Positions 42,651-51,732 of a stretch of 64,000 nt of DNA are shown piece after piece. How positions within the stretch are numbered: the stretch's first letter is position 1; the number at the start of each line of letters is the position of its first letter. Under the pieces are notes generated by a model. That model did no database searches. It saw only the letters and a list, made by a program, of their open reading frames with translations, and was not told the DNA's origin. Made by a program: the position numbers and the translations under genes. Source of the stretch: an uncultured Eubacteriales bacterium (lineage in GTDB: Bacteria; Bacillota; Clostridia; Oscillospirales; Oscillospiraceae); NCBI GenBank assembly GCA_902492005.1, contig CABUJV010000003.1:1-64000 (forward strand), given 5' to 3'.

Positions 42651-43541
42651 ATGAGAAACCCTGTATTCACCGGCGCCTGTCCTGCCATTGTCACCCCCTT
42701 CGACGCCAGCGGCGCCGTCAACTATACCGCACTGGAAAAGCTGATTGACCATGTTATCGAGGCCGGTGTGGATGCGATCTGTGTCTGCGGCACTACCGGC
42801 GAATGCTCCACCCTCAGCCTCCGCGAGCACATCGCCGTGGTGGAGCACAGCGTCAAGTACATCAATCACCGGGTCAAGGTCATCGCCGGCGCGGGCAGCA
42901 ACGACACATCCGCCGCCGTCTACCTGTCCCAGCACGCGCAGGACTCCGGCGCCGATGCCCTGCTCCATGTCACCCCCTACTACAACAAGTGCTCCCAGGC
43001 CGGTCTCATCAAGCACTATGAGTACATCGCCGACCGCGTGGAGCTGCCCATCATCCTCTACAACGTTCCCTCCCGTACCGGCGTTTCCTTTACTGCCGAG
43101 ACCTATCAGGTCCTGTCTCAGAATCCCCAAATCAACGGCGTCAAGGAGGCCTCCGGCAACTTTTCCCTGCTGGCCCACACCCGCCACCTGTGCGGCGATG
43201 ATTTCTACGTCTGGTCGGGCAACGACGACCAGACCGTGCCTATGATGGCCTTGGGCGCCAAGGGCGTCATCTCTGTTGTGGCGAATGTGGCGCCCAAGCT
43301 GATGGTGGATATGACCCACCTCTGTCTGGCCGGCGACTATGTGTCCGCCTCCAAGCTGCAGATCGAAAATATGGACTTCATCGACGCCCTCTTCCTGGAG
43401 GTCAATCCCATTCCCGTCAAGGCTGCCATGAATCTGATGGGTATGGAGGCCGGCGGGCTGCGTCTGCCTCTGTGCGATATGTCGGAGGGTAATCTGGAAA
43501 AAATGAAGGCTGCCATGGCCCGCATTGGACTGCTCCGCTGA
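42651..43541 (+). CDS. dapA: 4-hydroxy-tetrahydrodipicolinate synthase DapA
   Basis: A 296-aa aldolase-type enzyme that condenses pyruvate with aspartate semialdehyde. The Schiff-base Lys is in NGVKEASGN, the Tyr of the proton relay in HVTPYYNKCSQ, and CGTTGECSTLS is the substrate pocket. It starts 8 bp after asd with AAGGAGG inside the spacer. Expected end products here are DAP for peptidoglycan, dipicolinate for spores, and lysine. Confidence 0.96.
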   Translation: MRNPVFTGACPAIVTPFDASGAVNYTALEKLIDHVIEAGVDAICVCGTTGECSTLSLREHIAVVEHSVKYINHRVKVIAGAGSNDTSAAVYLSQHAQDSGADALLHVTPYYNKCSQAGLIKHYEYIADRVELPIILYNVPSRTGVSFTAETYQVLSQNPQINGVKEASGNFSLLAHTRHLCGDDFYVWSGNDDQTVPMMALGAKGVISVVANVAPKLMVDMTHLCLAGDYVSASKLQIENMDFIDALFLEVNPIPVKAAMNLMGMEAGGLRLPLCDMSEGNLEKMKAAMARIGLLR

Positions 43542-43557
43542 GGATCGGAAAAACGCC

Positions 43558-43590
43558 CTGTGGGGCGGCCCGCTGCGGGCCGCCCCACAG
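43558..43590. repeat. Perfect 15-bp hairpin between dapA and dapB
   Basis: CTGTGGGGCGGCCCG and its complement with a 3-nt loop, 16 bp after dapA. It has no T run, so it probably acts as an mRNA stabiliser or attenuator between cistrons. Confidence 0.65.
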
Positions 43591-43613
43591 CCATATAGAT
43601 CGCGGAAAGGACT

Positions 43614-44393
43614 GTGAAAATCAGAATGCTCAGACTTATTATTTCCGGCTGCAACGGCCACATGGGCCGCATCGTCTCCGCCCTCTGCGAGACTGCTCCG
43701 GATCTCACCGCTGCCGCCGGCTTTGATCTTCTGGGAACTGCCGACCGGGAATTCCCCGTCTTCTCCTCCCCCGCTGAATTTTCCGGCGAGGCCGACGTAG
43801 TCGTGGACTTCTCCAGCACCGCCGCTCTTACCCCTCTGCTGGCCTTCTGCGTGGCCAGAAAGCTCCCTCTCGTGCTGTGTACCACCGGCTTCAGCGAGGC
43901 ACAGCTCGTTGAGATTGAATTGGCAGCCGCAGCCATCCCCATCTTCCGCTCCGCCAACATGTCCCTGGGCGTCAGCGTCCTCCAGGCCCTGGTCAAAAAG
44001 GCCGCCGCTGTCCTGGAGGACTATGACATTGAGATTGTAGAGCGTCACCACAGCCGCAAGGTGGATGCCCCCAGCGGCACGGCCCTCATGCTGGCCGATG
44101 CCGCGGCCTCCGCGCGGTCCCTGCCGTCAGAATATATCTATGCCCGCCACAGCGTCCGCCGGCCCAGAGGCCGCGATGAGATCGGGATCTCCTCTGTGCG
44201 GGGCGGAACCATCGTAGGGGAGCACGAGGTCATCTTTGCTGGGCGGGACGAAGTGATTGAGCTGCGCCATTCCGCCCAATCCCGGGAAATCTTTGCCAGC
44301 GGCGCGCTCCAGGCGGCGCGTTTTTTGGCCGTGCCCGGACGCCGGCCCGGATTCTACAACATGTCGGATCTGGTCGCCTCTGTCACAGAGTAA
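43614..44393 (+). CDS. dapB: 4-hydroxy-tetrahydrodipicolinate reductase DapB
   Basis: A 259-aa NAD(P)H enzyme acting right after DapA. The dinucleotide loop is ISGCNGHMGRIV, and ERHHSRKVDAPSGTAL holds the catalytic His/Lys signature. The GTG at 43614 has GGAAAGG 5 bp upstream; the ATG at 43626 lacks a spaced site. Last gene of the operon, followed by a strong shared terminator. Confidence 0.95.
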   Translation: MKIRMLRLIISGCNGHMGRIVSALCETAPDLTAAAGFDLLGTADREFPVFSSPAEFSGEADVVVDFSSTAALTPLLAFCVARKLPLVLCTTGFSEAQLVEIELAAAAIPIFRSANMSLGVSVLQALVKKAAAVLEDYDIEIVERHHSRKVDAPSGTALMLADAAASARSLPSEYIYARHSVRRPRGRDEIGISSVRGGTIVGEHEVIFAGRDEVIELRHSAQSREIFASGALQAARFLAVPGRRPGFYNMSDLVASVTE

Positions 44394-44430
44394 AAAAGAG
44401 CTCCGGCCCCGTGAGGGCCGGAGCTCTTTT
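44394..44430. terminator. Bidirectional terminator between dapB and AI-2E gene
   Basis: AAAAGAGCTCCGGCCC and its complement, 5-nt loop, T run on the plus strand. Confidence 0.88.
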
Positions 44431-45545
44431 CAGTTTTCTTCTTCTGATCCTCTGCCTGTGGGCAGCGGATTTCCGTCTGCATCGATGCCCTTGCTCTCCA
44501 GCCTGGCGTTGGTCCACTCCCGCACCAGGGAGTAGAGCACCGCAAAGGTTGGGACGCCCAGCAGCATCCCAGGGAAACCGAACAGCCCGCCGCCGACCAC
44601 GATGGCGACCAGCACCCAGATGGCGGACAGGCCCGTGCTGTCTCCCAAAATCTTGGGCCCCAGGATATTACCGTCGAACTGCTGCAGCGCAATGACCAAC
44701 ACGCCGAAGCGCAGAGCGGCCCACGGGTCCACGATGAGCAGGATCATAACACAGGGCACAGCCCCAATGATGGGGCCGAAGAACGGGATGATGTTGGTGG
44801 CGCCCACGACCACGCTGACCAGGACGGGATAGGGGATGCGGAAAATCATCGTCAGAACGAAGCAGAGCGCTCCGATGATCGCAGAGTCGATGAGCTTACC
44901 GTTGATAAAGCCCACAAATACCCCGTTCGCTCTGGAGCAGACACTGAGGAAGCGCTCGGCGCTGGTCTTTGGCGCGATGGCGTAGGTGAGCTTTTTCAGC
45001 TGCGGCAACAGCCGCCCCTTTCCCGCCAGCATATAGATGGAGGAGATGAGCGCGGTAATCGCCGTGACCACACCGTTTCCCACGGCCACGCCGAAATTCA
45101 GGATCTTCGGCATGGCATCGGAGGCCAGACGGGTGATCTTGTTCATCAGCTCCTGATAAGAGATCACCAGGTCGGTGATTCCCTCACCCTCCAGATGGAA
45201 CTGGGCGATGAGGGACTGTACCAGAGTGTTGAGCTGCTCCAGATAGGTCTGCATATTGATCATCAGGTCTGTGATGCTCTGTACGACCTGGGGTATGATC
45301 AGATTGAGCAGGATGGACAGAGCGGCCACACCCAGCAGGTAGACCGTAACGATGGACAGTCCCCGCCGGTAGCGGAGGTCCCGATAAAGGGTACGCTCAA
45401 AAAAGCACATGGGCGAGTTGAGCAGGTATGCGATGACAAACCCCGTGATAAAGGGCATAAACACCCCCATCACCATGTTGATCTTTGCCCGCACCTCGTC
45501 AAAACGGTAGAGGGCAAAAAAGAAGGTAATGCCCAGCAGCACCAC
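44430..45545 (-). CDS. AI-2E family membrane transporter
   Basis: A protein of at least 371 aa with about eight hydrophobic segments and the family blocks FINGKLIDSAIIGALCF, ATNIIPFFGPIIGAVPC and LVAIVVGGGLFGFPGMLLGVPTFA. The family includes the E. coli AI-2 exporter and Na+/H+ antiporters; the substrate is unknown. The GTG at 45545 is the first usual start, but the sequence upstream (KKKPWPLDSKTVSNLIV) is in frame and family-like, up to an ATT at 45602 with AAAGGGGA before it. The true protein may be about 19 residues longer with a rare start codon. Confidence 0.88.
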   Translation of the reverse strand: MVLLGITFFFALYRFDEVRAKINMVMGVFMPFITGFVIAYLLNSPMCFFERTLYRDLRYRRGLSIVTVYLLGVAALSILLNLIIPQVVQSITDLMINMQTYLEQLNTLVQSLIAQFHLEGEGITDLVISYQELMNKITRLASDAMPKILNFGVAVGNGVVTAITALISSIYMLAGKGRLLPQLKKLTYAIAPKTSAERFLSVCSRANGVFVGFINGKLIDSAIIGALCFVLTMIFRIPYPVLVSVVVGATNIIPFFGPIIGAVPCVMILLIVDPWAALRFGVLVIALQQFDGNILGPKILGDSTGLSAIWVLVAIVVGGGLFGFPGMLLGVPTFAVLYSLVREWTNARLESKGIDADGNPLPTGRGSEEEN

Positions 45546-45704
45546 AATCAGGTTGGATACGGTCTTGGAGTCCAGAGGCCAGGGCTTCTTTTTGATGGCA
45601 ATCCATCCCCTTTCCGGGTGTTCATTGGAGCTGTGCCCATTGTACCATGTCTGTCGGATAAAGTCTAATGCATCTTCTTATAAATATGTTTAATCTTTTA
45701 TGAA

Positions 45705-45746
45705 GATTCTAGCGGCCCGGAGCCGATGCTCCGGGCCGCTAGAATC
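45705..45746 (-). terminator. Hairpin after tyrS
   Basis: A 19-bp perfect stem (GATTCTAGCGGCCCGGAGC and its complement) with a 4-nt loop, starting right after the tyrS stop. Confidence 0.8.
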
Positions 45747-46973
45747 CTATTCCGCCACCGCCCGGTGGAATACCTTTTTACCCTTTTTCAGCATGAGGCC
45801 GTCCCCTCCAAACTGCTCCACAGCAAAGACGGCGGAGGGGTCGGAGACCTTCTCTCCATTGACGGTCAGACCGCCCTGCTGGACCAGGCGGCGGGCCTCG
45901 CCCTTCGAAGCTGTCAAGCCGCACTTGACCATCAGATCCAGCGCGCCGATCCTGCCGCCGGTAAAATCTCCGGCCGTCAGCGTGGTCGTCGGCATGTGCG
46001 CCTTGTCCCCGCCGTCGGCAAACAGGGCGCGGGCCGCATCCTGGGCCTTCTGCGCCTCCGCCTCGCTGTGGACCTGCTTGGTCAGCTCGAAGGCCAGAAT
46101 TTCCTTGGCGCGGTTGAGCTGCTCACCCTGCCAATGATCCATCTCGTCGATCTGCTCCAAGGGCAGGAAGGTCAGCATGCGCAGACACTTAAGCACGTCG
46201 GCGTCGCCCACGTTGCGCCAGTATTGGTAGAAATCATAGGGGCTGGTCTTCTCCGGGTCCAGCCACACGGCGCCGGACTGCGTCTTGCCCATCTTCTTGC
46301 CCTCGGAGGTGAGGAGCAGGGTGATGGTCATAGCGTAGGCGTCCTTGCCCAGCTTGCGCCGGATGAGCTCCGTGCCGCCCAGCATGTTGGACCACTGGTC
46401 GTCGCCGCCGCACTGCATGTTGCATCCCACAGTCTGGAACATATGGTAGAAATCATAGCTCTGCATAATCATATAATTGAATTCCAGGAACGAAAGACCC
46501 TTCTCCATGCGCTGCTTATAGCACTCGGCCCGCAGCATATTGTTGACGGAGAAGCAGGCCCCCACCTCCCGGAGCAGCTCCACGTAATTGAGCTTCATCA
46601 GCCAGTCGGCGTTATTGAGCATCAGGGCCTTGCCCTCAGAAAAGTCAATAAATTTGCTCATCTGCCTCTTGAAGCAGTCGCAGTTGTGCTGAATGGTCTC
46701 CGGCGTCATCATGGTACGCATATCGGTGCGTCCGGAGGGGTCTCCGATCATGCCCGTACCCCCGCCCACCAGGGCGATAGGCCGGTTGCCCGCCTGCTGG
46801 AGCCGCTTCATCAGACACAGCGCCATAAAATGCCCCACATGGAGGGAATCCGCCGTGGGATCAAAGCCGATATAAAAGGTGGCCTTTCCATTGTTTATGA
46901 GTTCCTTGATCTCCTCCTCGTCGGTCACCTGCGCAATAAGGCCCCGGGCCTTCAATTCGTCGTAAATGGTCAT
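45747..46973 (-). CDS. tyrS: Tyrosyl-tRNA synthetase
   Basis: A 408-aa class Ic synthetase. The HIGH-like motif is LHVGHFMAL, the KMSKS-like motif GKKMGKTQSG, and DQWSNMLGG and QSYDFYHMF bind tyrosine; the C-terminal S4-like domain (VKCGLTASKGEARRLVQQGGL) binds the tRNA arm. A tyrosine T-box leader controls it. Single gene, minus strand. Confidence 0.97.
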   Translation of the reverse strand: MTIYDELKARGLIAQVTDEEEIKELINNGKATFYIGFDPTADSLHVGHFMALCLMKRLQQAGNRPIALVGGGTGMIGDPSGRTDMRTMMTPETIQHNCDCFKRQMSKFIDFSEGKALMLNNADWLMKLNYVELLREVGACFSVNNMLRAECYKQRMEKGLSFLEFNYMIMQSYDFYHMFQTVGCNMQCGGDDQWSNMLGGTELIRRKLGKDAYAMTITLLLTSEGKKMGKTQSGAVWLDPEKTSPYDFYQYWRNVGDADVLKCLRMLTFLPLEQIDEMDHWQGEQLNRAKEILAFELTKQVHSEAEAQKAQDAARALFADGGDKAHMPTTTLTAGDFTGGRIGALDLMVKCGLTASKGEARRLVQQGGLTVNGEKVSDPSAVFAVEQFGGDGLMLKKGKKVFHRAVAE

Positions 46974-47071
46974 CGGTCATTCTCCTTACTTCGATTTTTG
47001 TGGACTGCCCAGGCGGTCTCCACCGCCCGGGCTGCTTGTCTGGGAGGGATTCCTCCATCCTCCCAATACAC

Positions 47072-47340
47072 AAAAAACACCCCCTGTCCCGTCGGACAGA
47101 GGGCGTCGAAAACGCGGTACCACCTCTGGTTCGCTCCCTCCCTCGCGGGCGGGGCCTCACGCCGTGCCATCACACGACCGCGCTGTAACGGGCGCTTCCC
47201 GACTCACCCTACTGCTCTCGGTTCAGGCGGCCGCTCCGAGGGGTATTCACGGCCGGCCCCTCTCCCCCTTCCACCAAGCCGGGGGCTCCCTGGGCAGGCA
47301 GCCATGCCGCTACTCTTCCTCATCCTTGCGTTGTATGTGA
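47072..47340 (-). promoter_or_regulatory. Tyrosine T-box leader of tyrS
   Basis: A tRNA-sensing leader. The T-box sequence GGTGGTACCGCG lies at 47113-47124 (minus strand), directly before a terminator (stem 47078-47106, T run 47072-47077). The specifier is TAC (47243-47245), a tyrosine codon, in the stem I loop, followed by the usual AGTAGGG...CCCGTTA region. Uncharged tRNA-Tyr should favour the antiterminator and allow tyrS expression. Between the terminator and the ATG lie two more hairpins, near 47041-47065 and 47007-47035. Confidence 0.92.
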
Positions 47341-47344
47341 CGGC

Positions 47345-47373
47345 ATTCTAGCATACGCCGCCTCAATTGTCAA
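47345..47373 (-). promoter_or_regulatory. Sigma-A promoter of the tyrS T-box transcript
   Basis: TTGACA (47368-47373), 17 bp, TAGAAT (47345-47350) on the minus strand. The -35 box overlaps the end of the upstream YcxB-like gene. Confidence 0.8.
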
Positions 47374-47885
47374 CCAAAATTTCTCCATGCCACTCCGGGA
47401 TTGGCCTCCAGCACCAGCCGCTCAAACCGTTTTTCCTCCTCGGCGGAGCCAAACGCCCGTCTGGGCAATAAAATATAGCTCTCCTTCCCCTCAAAGAGGA
47501 AATAAAAGTCTCTGTTCCGCCAGACCTTTGATACCCGCCAGTCCAGCAGCACGGCGGTCTCACTGTCCTGCCGGGCGATGTCCTCCCCGGTGAAGCGGAA
47601 CCGGATGTCCCGGTGCAGCATCGGGTCCCGGTCAAAGATGCGGCCGGGCTTGAGCAGATATTGATACAGGCTGTAGACCGCCAGCATCACCGCCAGCACG
47701 AGGATCATGGTACACAGGAAACTTACCCGCTCCATCAGCAGCGCCATCACCACCGAGAGGGCCAGCGCCACGGCAATGACCAGAAGCGGTACCCAGCTCA
47801 CCAGATGGCGTTTGCGCAGATAGAACCGCAACGCCCGGACATACTCACTCCGGGAGAGCCGGAAGGCAACCTCGATTCCCATCAT
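47370..47885 (-). CDS. YcxB-like membrane protein
   Basis: A 171-aa protein with two transmembrane helices (about residues 31-49 and 57-74) followed by a cytoplasmic YcxB-like domain (PMLHRDIRFRFTGEDI, LLDWRVSKVWRNRDFYFLFEGKESYILLPRRAF). The function is unknown. Two ATGs follow each other (47885, 47882) and overlap the recN stop, so it is coupled to recN translation. It is the last gene of the long recN-side operon. Confidence 0.85.
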   Translation of the reverse strand: MMGIEVAFRLSRSEYVRALRFYLRKRHLVSWVPLLVIAVALALSVVMALLMERVSFLCTMILVLAVMLAVYSLYQYLLKPGRIFDRDPMLHRDIRFRFTGEDIARQDSETAVLLDWRVSKVWRNRDFYFLFEGKESYILLPRRAFGSAEEEKRFERLVLEANPGVAWRNFG

Positions 47886-49573
47886 ACCCCTCTCTTATAC
47901 GCCTGAGCCGCCGCCAGCAGCTCCCCGGCCCCGGCCAGCATGGCGGGCGTGATATGGGCTCCGCCCGTGAGGCGCGCCAATTCCTCCTGCCGCCGCTGCG
48001 GTGTGAGAGGCTCCACCGCTGTATAGGTCCTGCCGTCCCGTTCTCCCTTCTCCACGGAGAAGTGGGTATCCGCCATGGCGGCGATCTGAGGCAGATGGGT
48101 GACGCACAGCACCTGTTTGGTCCGGGCCAAGTCGGCCATCTTCTCTGCCACCTTCTGCGCGGCCCGGCCGCTGACTCCGGTATCCACCTCGTCAAAGACC
48201 AGCGTGGTCACATCGTCGTTTTCTGCCAACACATTTTTCAGCGCCAGCATAATGCGGGCCAGCTCACCGCCGGAAGCGATCTTTTGGATGGGCTTGAGCG
48301 CTTCCCCCACGTTGGCTGACATCAAGAATTGCACCTCGTCCATTCCGGTGGCGTCCATGCCATGCTCCCCCGCCTTGGGCGCAAAATCCACCTTGAACTG
48401 GACCTTTGGCATGTCCAACTGCCGCAGTTCCCTCTGAATGCGCTCCTCCAGGGCCCGGGCCGCCTCCTGGCGAGATGTGGAAAGTATTTTTCCTTTCTCC
48501 TTCGCTGTTTTCAGGGCGCTGGACAGCTTTTTCTCCAGACGGGCCAGGGTATCGCTGGCGAACTGTATCTCATCCAGCTCCCTGCGGCAGCGTTCCAGGT
48601 AAGAGAGCATGTCGGACACCGTATCTCCGTATTTCTTCCGAAGCCGGTAGATCACGTCCAGACGGCCTTCCACCTCGTCCAGCTCGCCGGGCGCGACGTC
48701 AAAGCGGTCCCGCAGATCCCGGACCAGCTCGGCCAGATCATCGGCGGCATAGCGCAGCTCGGCCGCCTTTCCCCGCAGGTCCGCCATCTCCTCGCTGATC
48801 GCCGACGCGGAGGCCAGCGATTGCTCCGCTTCCATGATGAGGGCCACGGCCCCCTCTCGCTCGTCATCGCCGGACAGGGACTGGCAGGCTCCCTCCACCG
48901 CCTCGATGAGCCTGCCCGCGTTGCGCAGTACGCTTCGTCTGGCGTTCAGGGCCTCATCCTCGCCCTCCTTCAGATCGGCCCGCTCCAGCTCGCCGATCTG
49001 ATACTGGAGGCTGTCAATCCGGCGGGATTTCTCCGCCTCATCCATCTGGAGGGCTGCCATCTCCCGCTGGATGGCGTTCATGGCGTCATAGGCCGCCCGA
49101 AACGCCGCCAGAGCTGGCTCCAGCCCCCCGAAGCGGTCCAGGTAGTCCAGGTGACAGGCTGGGTCCAAAAGCTGCTGACCGTCGTGCTGGCCGTGAATAT
49201 TCAAAAGCTGCCGCCCCAGCTCCCGGAGCTGGGAGACCGTCAAAGGGCGCCCGTTCAAACGGCAGAGGTTCTTCCCGTCCGCCTGGATCTCCCGCTGGAG
49301 GAGCAGGACGCCCTCCGCATCCGGCCCGGCGCCATTTTCCCGAAACCACGCCAAGTCGGGCAGTCCGGTAAACTCCGCGCTGACAAAAGCCGCTCTGGCA
49401 CCGGTGCGGATCAGATCCCGGGAGGTCCGCTCGCCGATGATGGCGCCAATGGCATCCACCACGATGGACTTGCCGGCGCCTGTCTCGCCCGTCAGGGCAT
49501 TGAAACCGGAGCCGAACGGAATGTCTGCCGACTCGATCACTGCGATATTCTCAATGTGGAGCAGGGAAAGCAC
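47882..49573 (-). CDS. recN: DNA repair protein RecN
   Basis: A 563-aa SMC-like ATPase for double-strand break repair. Walker A is GETGAGKSIVVDAIG, the ABC signature IASGGELARIMLA, Walker B LVFDEVDTGVSG. Long coiled-coil parts lie at about 160-225 and 300-365. Full length. It comes after argR in the conserved clostridial order argR-recN. Confidence 0.96.
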   Translation of the reverse strand: MLSLLHIENIAVIESADIPFGSGFNALTGETGAGKSIVVDAIGAIIGERTSRDLIRTGARAAFVSAEFTGLPDLAWFRENGAGPDAEGVLLLQREIQADGKNLCRLNGRPLTVSQLRELGRQLLNIHGQHDGQQLLDPACHLDYLDRFGGLEPALAAFRAAYDAMNAIQREMAALQMDEAEKSRRIDSLQYQIGELERADLKEGEDEALNARRSVLRNAGRLIEAVEGACQSLSGDDEREGAVALIMEAEQSLASASAISEEMADLRGKAAELRYAADDLAELVRDLRDRFDVAPGELDEVEGRLDVIYRLRKKYGDTVSDMLSYLERCRRELDEIQFASDTLARLEKKLSSALKTAKEKGKILSTSRQEAARALEERIQRELRQLDMPKVQFKVDFAPKAGEHGMDATGMDEVQFLMSANVGEALKPIQKIASGGELARIMLALKNVLAENDDVTTLVFDEVDTGVSGRAAQKVAEKMADLARTKQVLCVTHLPQIAAMADTHFSVEKGERDGRTYTAVEPLTPQRRQEELARLTGGAHITPAMLAGAGELLAAAQAYKRGV

Positions 49574-49598
49574 GCCGCCACCCCCCTTTTCACCGACT

Positions 49599-50051
49599 TC
49601 AGTTCAGCATGGTGCGGATCTCTTCGCAGAAAGACGCCGCCTTTTCGTTGTCCCGCATAATCAGCAGAGCGGTATCGTCTCCCGCCAGGCTGCCCACCAG
49701 GCCGCTGATCTCCATTCCGTCGATAGCGGCGCAGGCCGCCGAGGCCAGGCCGGGCATGGTTTTAATGACCACGATGTTCTGTGCGCGGTCAAAGGAGGTG
49801 ACTCCCTCCTTGAAAATGGTCCGCAGACGTCCGGCAAAGTTCAGCGAAGTCTTGCGGCCGGACACCACATACTTATAGGTGCCGTAACCGGTGAGTTCCT
49901 TGATCAGATGCAACTCCTTGATATCCCTGGAAATGGTGGCCTGGGTCGAGCTTACCCCCCTGGTCTTGAGTTCCGAGAGAAGCTGGTCCTGGGTCTCCAC
50001 ATCCACTTCCTCAATGATGCGCAAAATCTCCGCCTGCCGTTTGGATTTCAC
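49599..50051 (-). CDS. argR: Arginine repressor ArgR/AhrC
   Basis: A 150-aa regulator with an N-terminal winged helix (LSELKTRGVSSTQATISRDIKELHLIK) and a C-terminal arginine-binding hexamer domain (IVVIKTMPGLASAACAAIDG, LVGSLAGDDTALLIM). It represses arginine synthesis genes when arginine is high. It lies between nadK and recN, the usual place. Confidence 0.95.
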   Translation of the reverse strand: MKSKRQAEILRIIEEVDVETQDQLLSELKTRGVSSTQATISRDIKELHLIKELTGYGTYKYVVSGRKTSLNFAGRLRTIFKEGVTSFDRAQNIVVIKTMPGLASAACAAIDGMEISGLVGSLAGDDTALLIMRDNEKAASFCEEIRTMLN

Positions 50052-50056
50052 GCGTC

Positions 50057-50923
50057 TCAGCCCCTTCCCAATTTCTGATTAATAATCTCGTAAAAGCTCC
50101 TTTGCGTCAGCCGCACCACCTGCGTGACGCATTTGGAGCGCCGGACCTCTACCACATCACTGCTACACAGCTTAAACGCCCTGCCCCCGTCCACCGACAG
50201 ATGGGCGCTTTTGCGGGACAGCCGGCCAATCTTCACACGCACCACCCGGCTCCGGTCCAGCACCAGGGATTTGGCATGGAGGGCGTGGGCACAGATGGGC
50301 GTGACGATGATGTTCTCCGCCGTGGGCTCTACGATGGGACCGCCCGCCGACATGGAATACGCCGTAGAGCCGGTCGGCGTGGACAAGATTACACCGTCGC
50401 CGGAAAAATTGTAAATGGGCACGCCGTCGCCCGAGACGTCCAGGTCGAGCACCCGGGCCACCGCCCCCTTGGTGATGACCGCGTCGTTGAGCGCCAGGTC
50501 CCGGCAGACGATCTCCTTTCCCCGGCGGATCGACACGTCCAGCATCATACGGGGCTCCAGCGTATATTTTTTCTCCGCGACACGGCTCAGCAGATCCAAT
50601 TCACTGTGCTCCAGCTCCGCCATGAACCCCACACTGCCCATGTTTACACCCAGCACGGGGACCTTATGGGCGACGGCGTCCCGGGCCGCGTGGAGAATCG
50701 TGCCGTCCCCGCCGAAACAAATCAACATATTGGCGTCCTTCAGTTCTGTCTGCATCGCCCGGAATTCCTGCTGGCTGGGCAGCTCCACGCAGCTGACGCT
50801 GTCCAGTGAAAAGGGCAGACACATGCAGGTCCTGATTCCACCCTGCTCCAGAATGGCACTGGCGCGAAGCGCCGCCTTCAGCCCCCGGTCCCGGTACGGG
50901 TTGGGGCTCAAAACCACCTTCAA
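50057..50923 (-). CDS. nadK: NAD kinase
   Basis: A 288-aa kinase that makes NADP from NAD. GGDGT is seen in CFGGDGTILHAA, the substrate loop in NMGSVGFMAELE, and TPTGSTAYSMSAGGPI is the Gly-rich ATP region. It overlaps the end of tlyA by 4 bp and is followed by argR with a 5-bp gap. Confidence 0.95.
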   Translation of the reverse strand: MKVVLSPNPYRDRGLKAALRASAILEQGGIRTCMCLPFSLDSVSCVELPSQQEFRAMQTELKDANMLICFGGDGTILHAARDAVAHKVPVLGVNMGSVGFMAELEHSELDLLSRVAEKKYTLEPRMMLDVSIRRGKEIVCRDLALNDAVITKGAVARVLDLDVSGDGVPIYNFSGDGVILSTPTGSTAYSMSAGGPIVEPTAENIIVTPICAHALHAKSLVLDRSRVVRVKIGRLSRKSAHLSVDGGRAFKLCSSDVVEVRRSKCVTQVVRLTQRSFYEIINQKLGRG

Positions 50924-51732
50924 ACGTGTTTCCCTCCCTCAAGCGTGCTGTGGGACTCCGCCACCAGGGCCGCCAGGTCGCCGCAGCAGGCTTCTCCTGC
51001 CCCTGCGGACAGGTAACCAAGGTATTCAATGTTGCCCTCTGGTCCCCGGATTGGTGAGAAGGTTAATCCCTTTACGGTAAAATCCGCCTCTGCCGCGTGG
51101 AGCAAAAACCGCTCCAGTACCTCGAGATGAACGCCCGGTTCCCGCACCACGCCCTTTTTCCCCACCTTTTCACGGCCCGCCTCGAACTGCGGCTTTACCA
51201 GGCATACCGCATGTCCCTCCGGCTTGAGCAGTCCCCGGAGAGCGGGCAATATCAGCCGCAGAGAGATAAAGGACACGTCCACACTGGCAAAATCCAACGC
51301 ATCCGGCACCTGCTCATGAGTCAGATAGCGGGCGTTGGTCCGTTCCAGGCAGACAACCCGCGGGTCGCTGCGGAGCTTCCAGGCCAACTGCCCATAGCCC
51401 ACATCCACGGCATAAACCTTCTCCGCCCCATTTTGAAGCATGCAGTCGGTAAATCCTCCGGTTGAAGCGCCGATATCGCCGCATATCGTCCCCTGGAGCC
51501 GGATGGGGAACGTCTTCATCGCTTTTTCCAGCTTAAGACCTCCGCGGCTCACATAGGCCAGTTCCTGTCCCCGGATCAGAAGCTCCGCCGACTCATCCAC
51601 CGCCATGCCCGCCTTATCCAGCCGCTGGCCGCCCATAAAAACCAGACCGGACATAATAAGGGCCTGGGCCCGCTGGCGGCTCTCCACCATGCCCCGTTCC
51701 AACAGCAACACGTCCAGACGCTTTTTACCCAC
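50920..51732 (-). CDS. tlyA: TlyA-family rRNA 2'-O-methyltransferase
   Basis: A 270-aa protein with an N-terminal S4 RNA-binding domain (RLDVLLLERGMVESRQRAQALI) and an FtsJ-like methyltransferase domain (CGDIGASTGGFTDCML, VYAVDVGYGQLAWKL, VDVSFISLRLILPAL). Such proteins methylate 16S and 23S rRNA; some were called hemolysins. The GTG at 51732 with GGAGG upstream is chosen; it overlaps the end of dxs by 8 bp. The 58 codons upstream in the same frame are not part of it. Confidence 0.93.
   Translation of the reverse strand: MGKKRLDVLLLERGMVESRQRAQALIMSGLVFMGGQRLDKAGMAVDESAELLIRGQELAYVSRGGLKLEKAMKTFPIRLQGTICGDIGASTGGFTDCMLQNGAEKVYAVDVGYGQLAWKLRSDPRVVCLERTNARYLTHEQVPDALDFASVDVSFISLRLILPALRGLLKPEGHAVCLVKPQFEAGREKVGKKGVVREPGVHLEVLERFLLHAAEADFTVKGLTFSPIRGPEGNIEYLGYLSAGAGEACCGDLAALVAESHSTLEGGKHV

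Noticed and set aside
42630..44051. Minus-strand ORF of 473 codons
   Set aside because: Antisense to dapA and dapB; Gly/Asp/His-rich shadow composition.
45726..47351. Plus-strand ORF of 541 codons
   Set aside because: Antisense to tyrS and its T-box leader.
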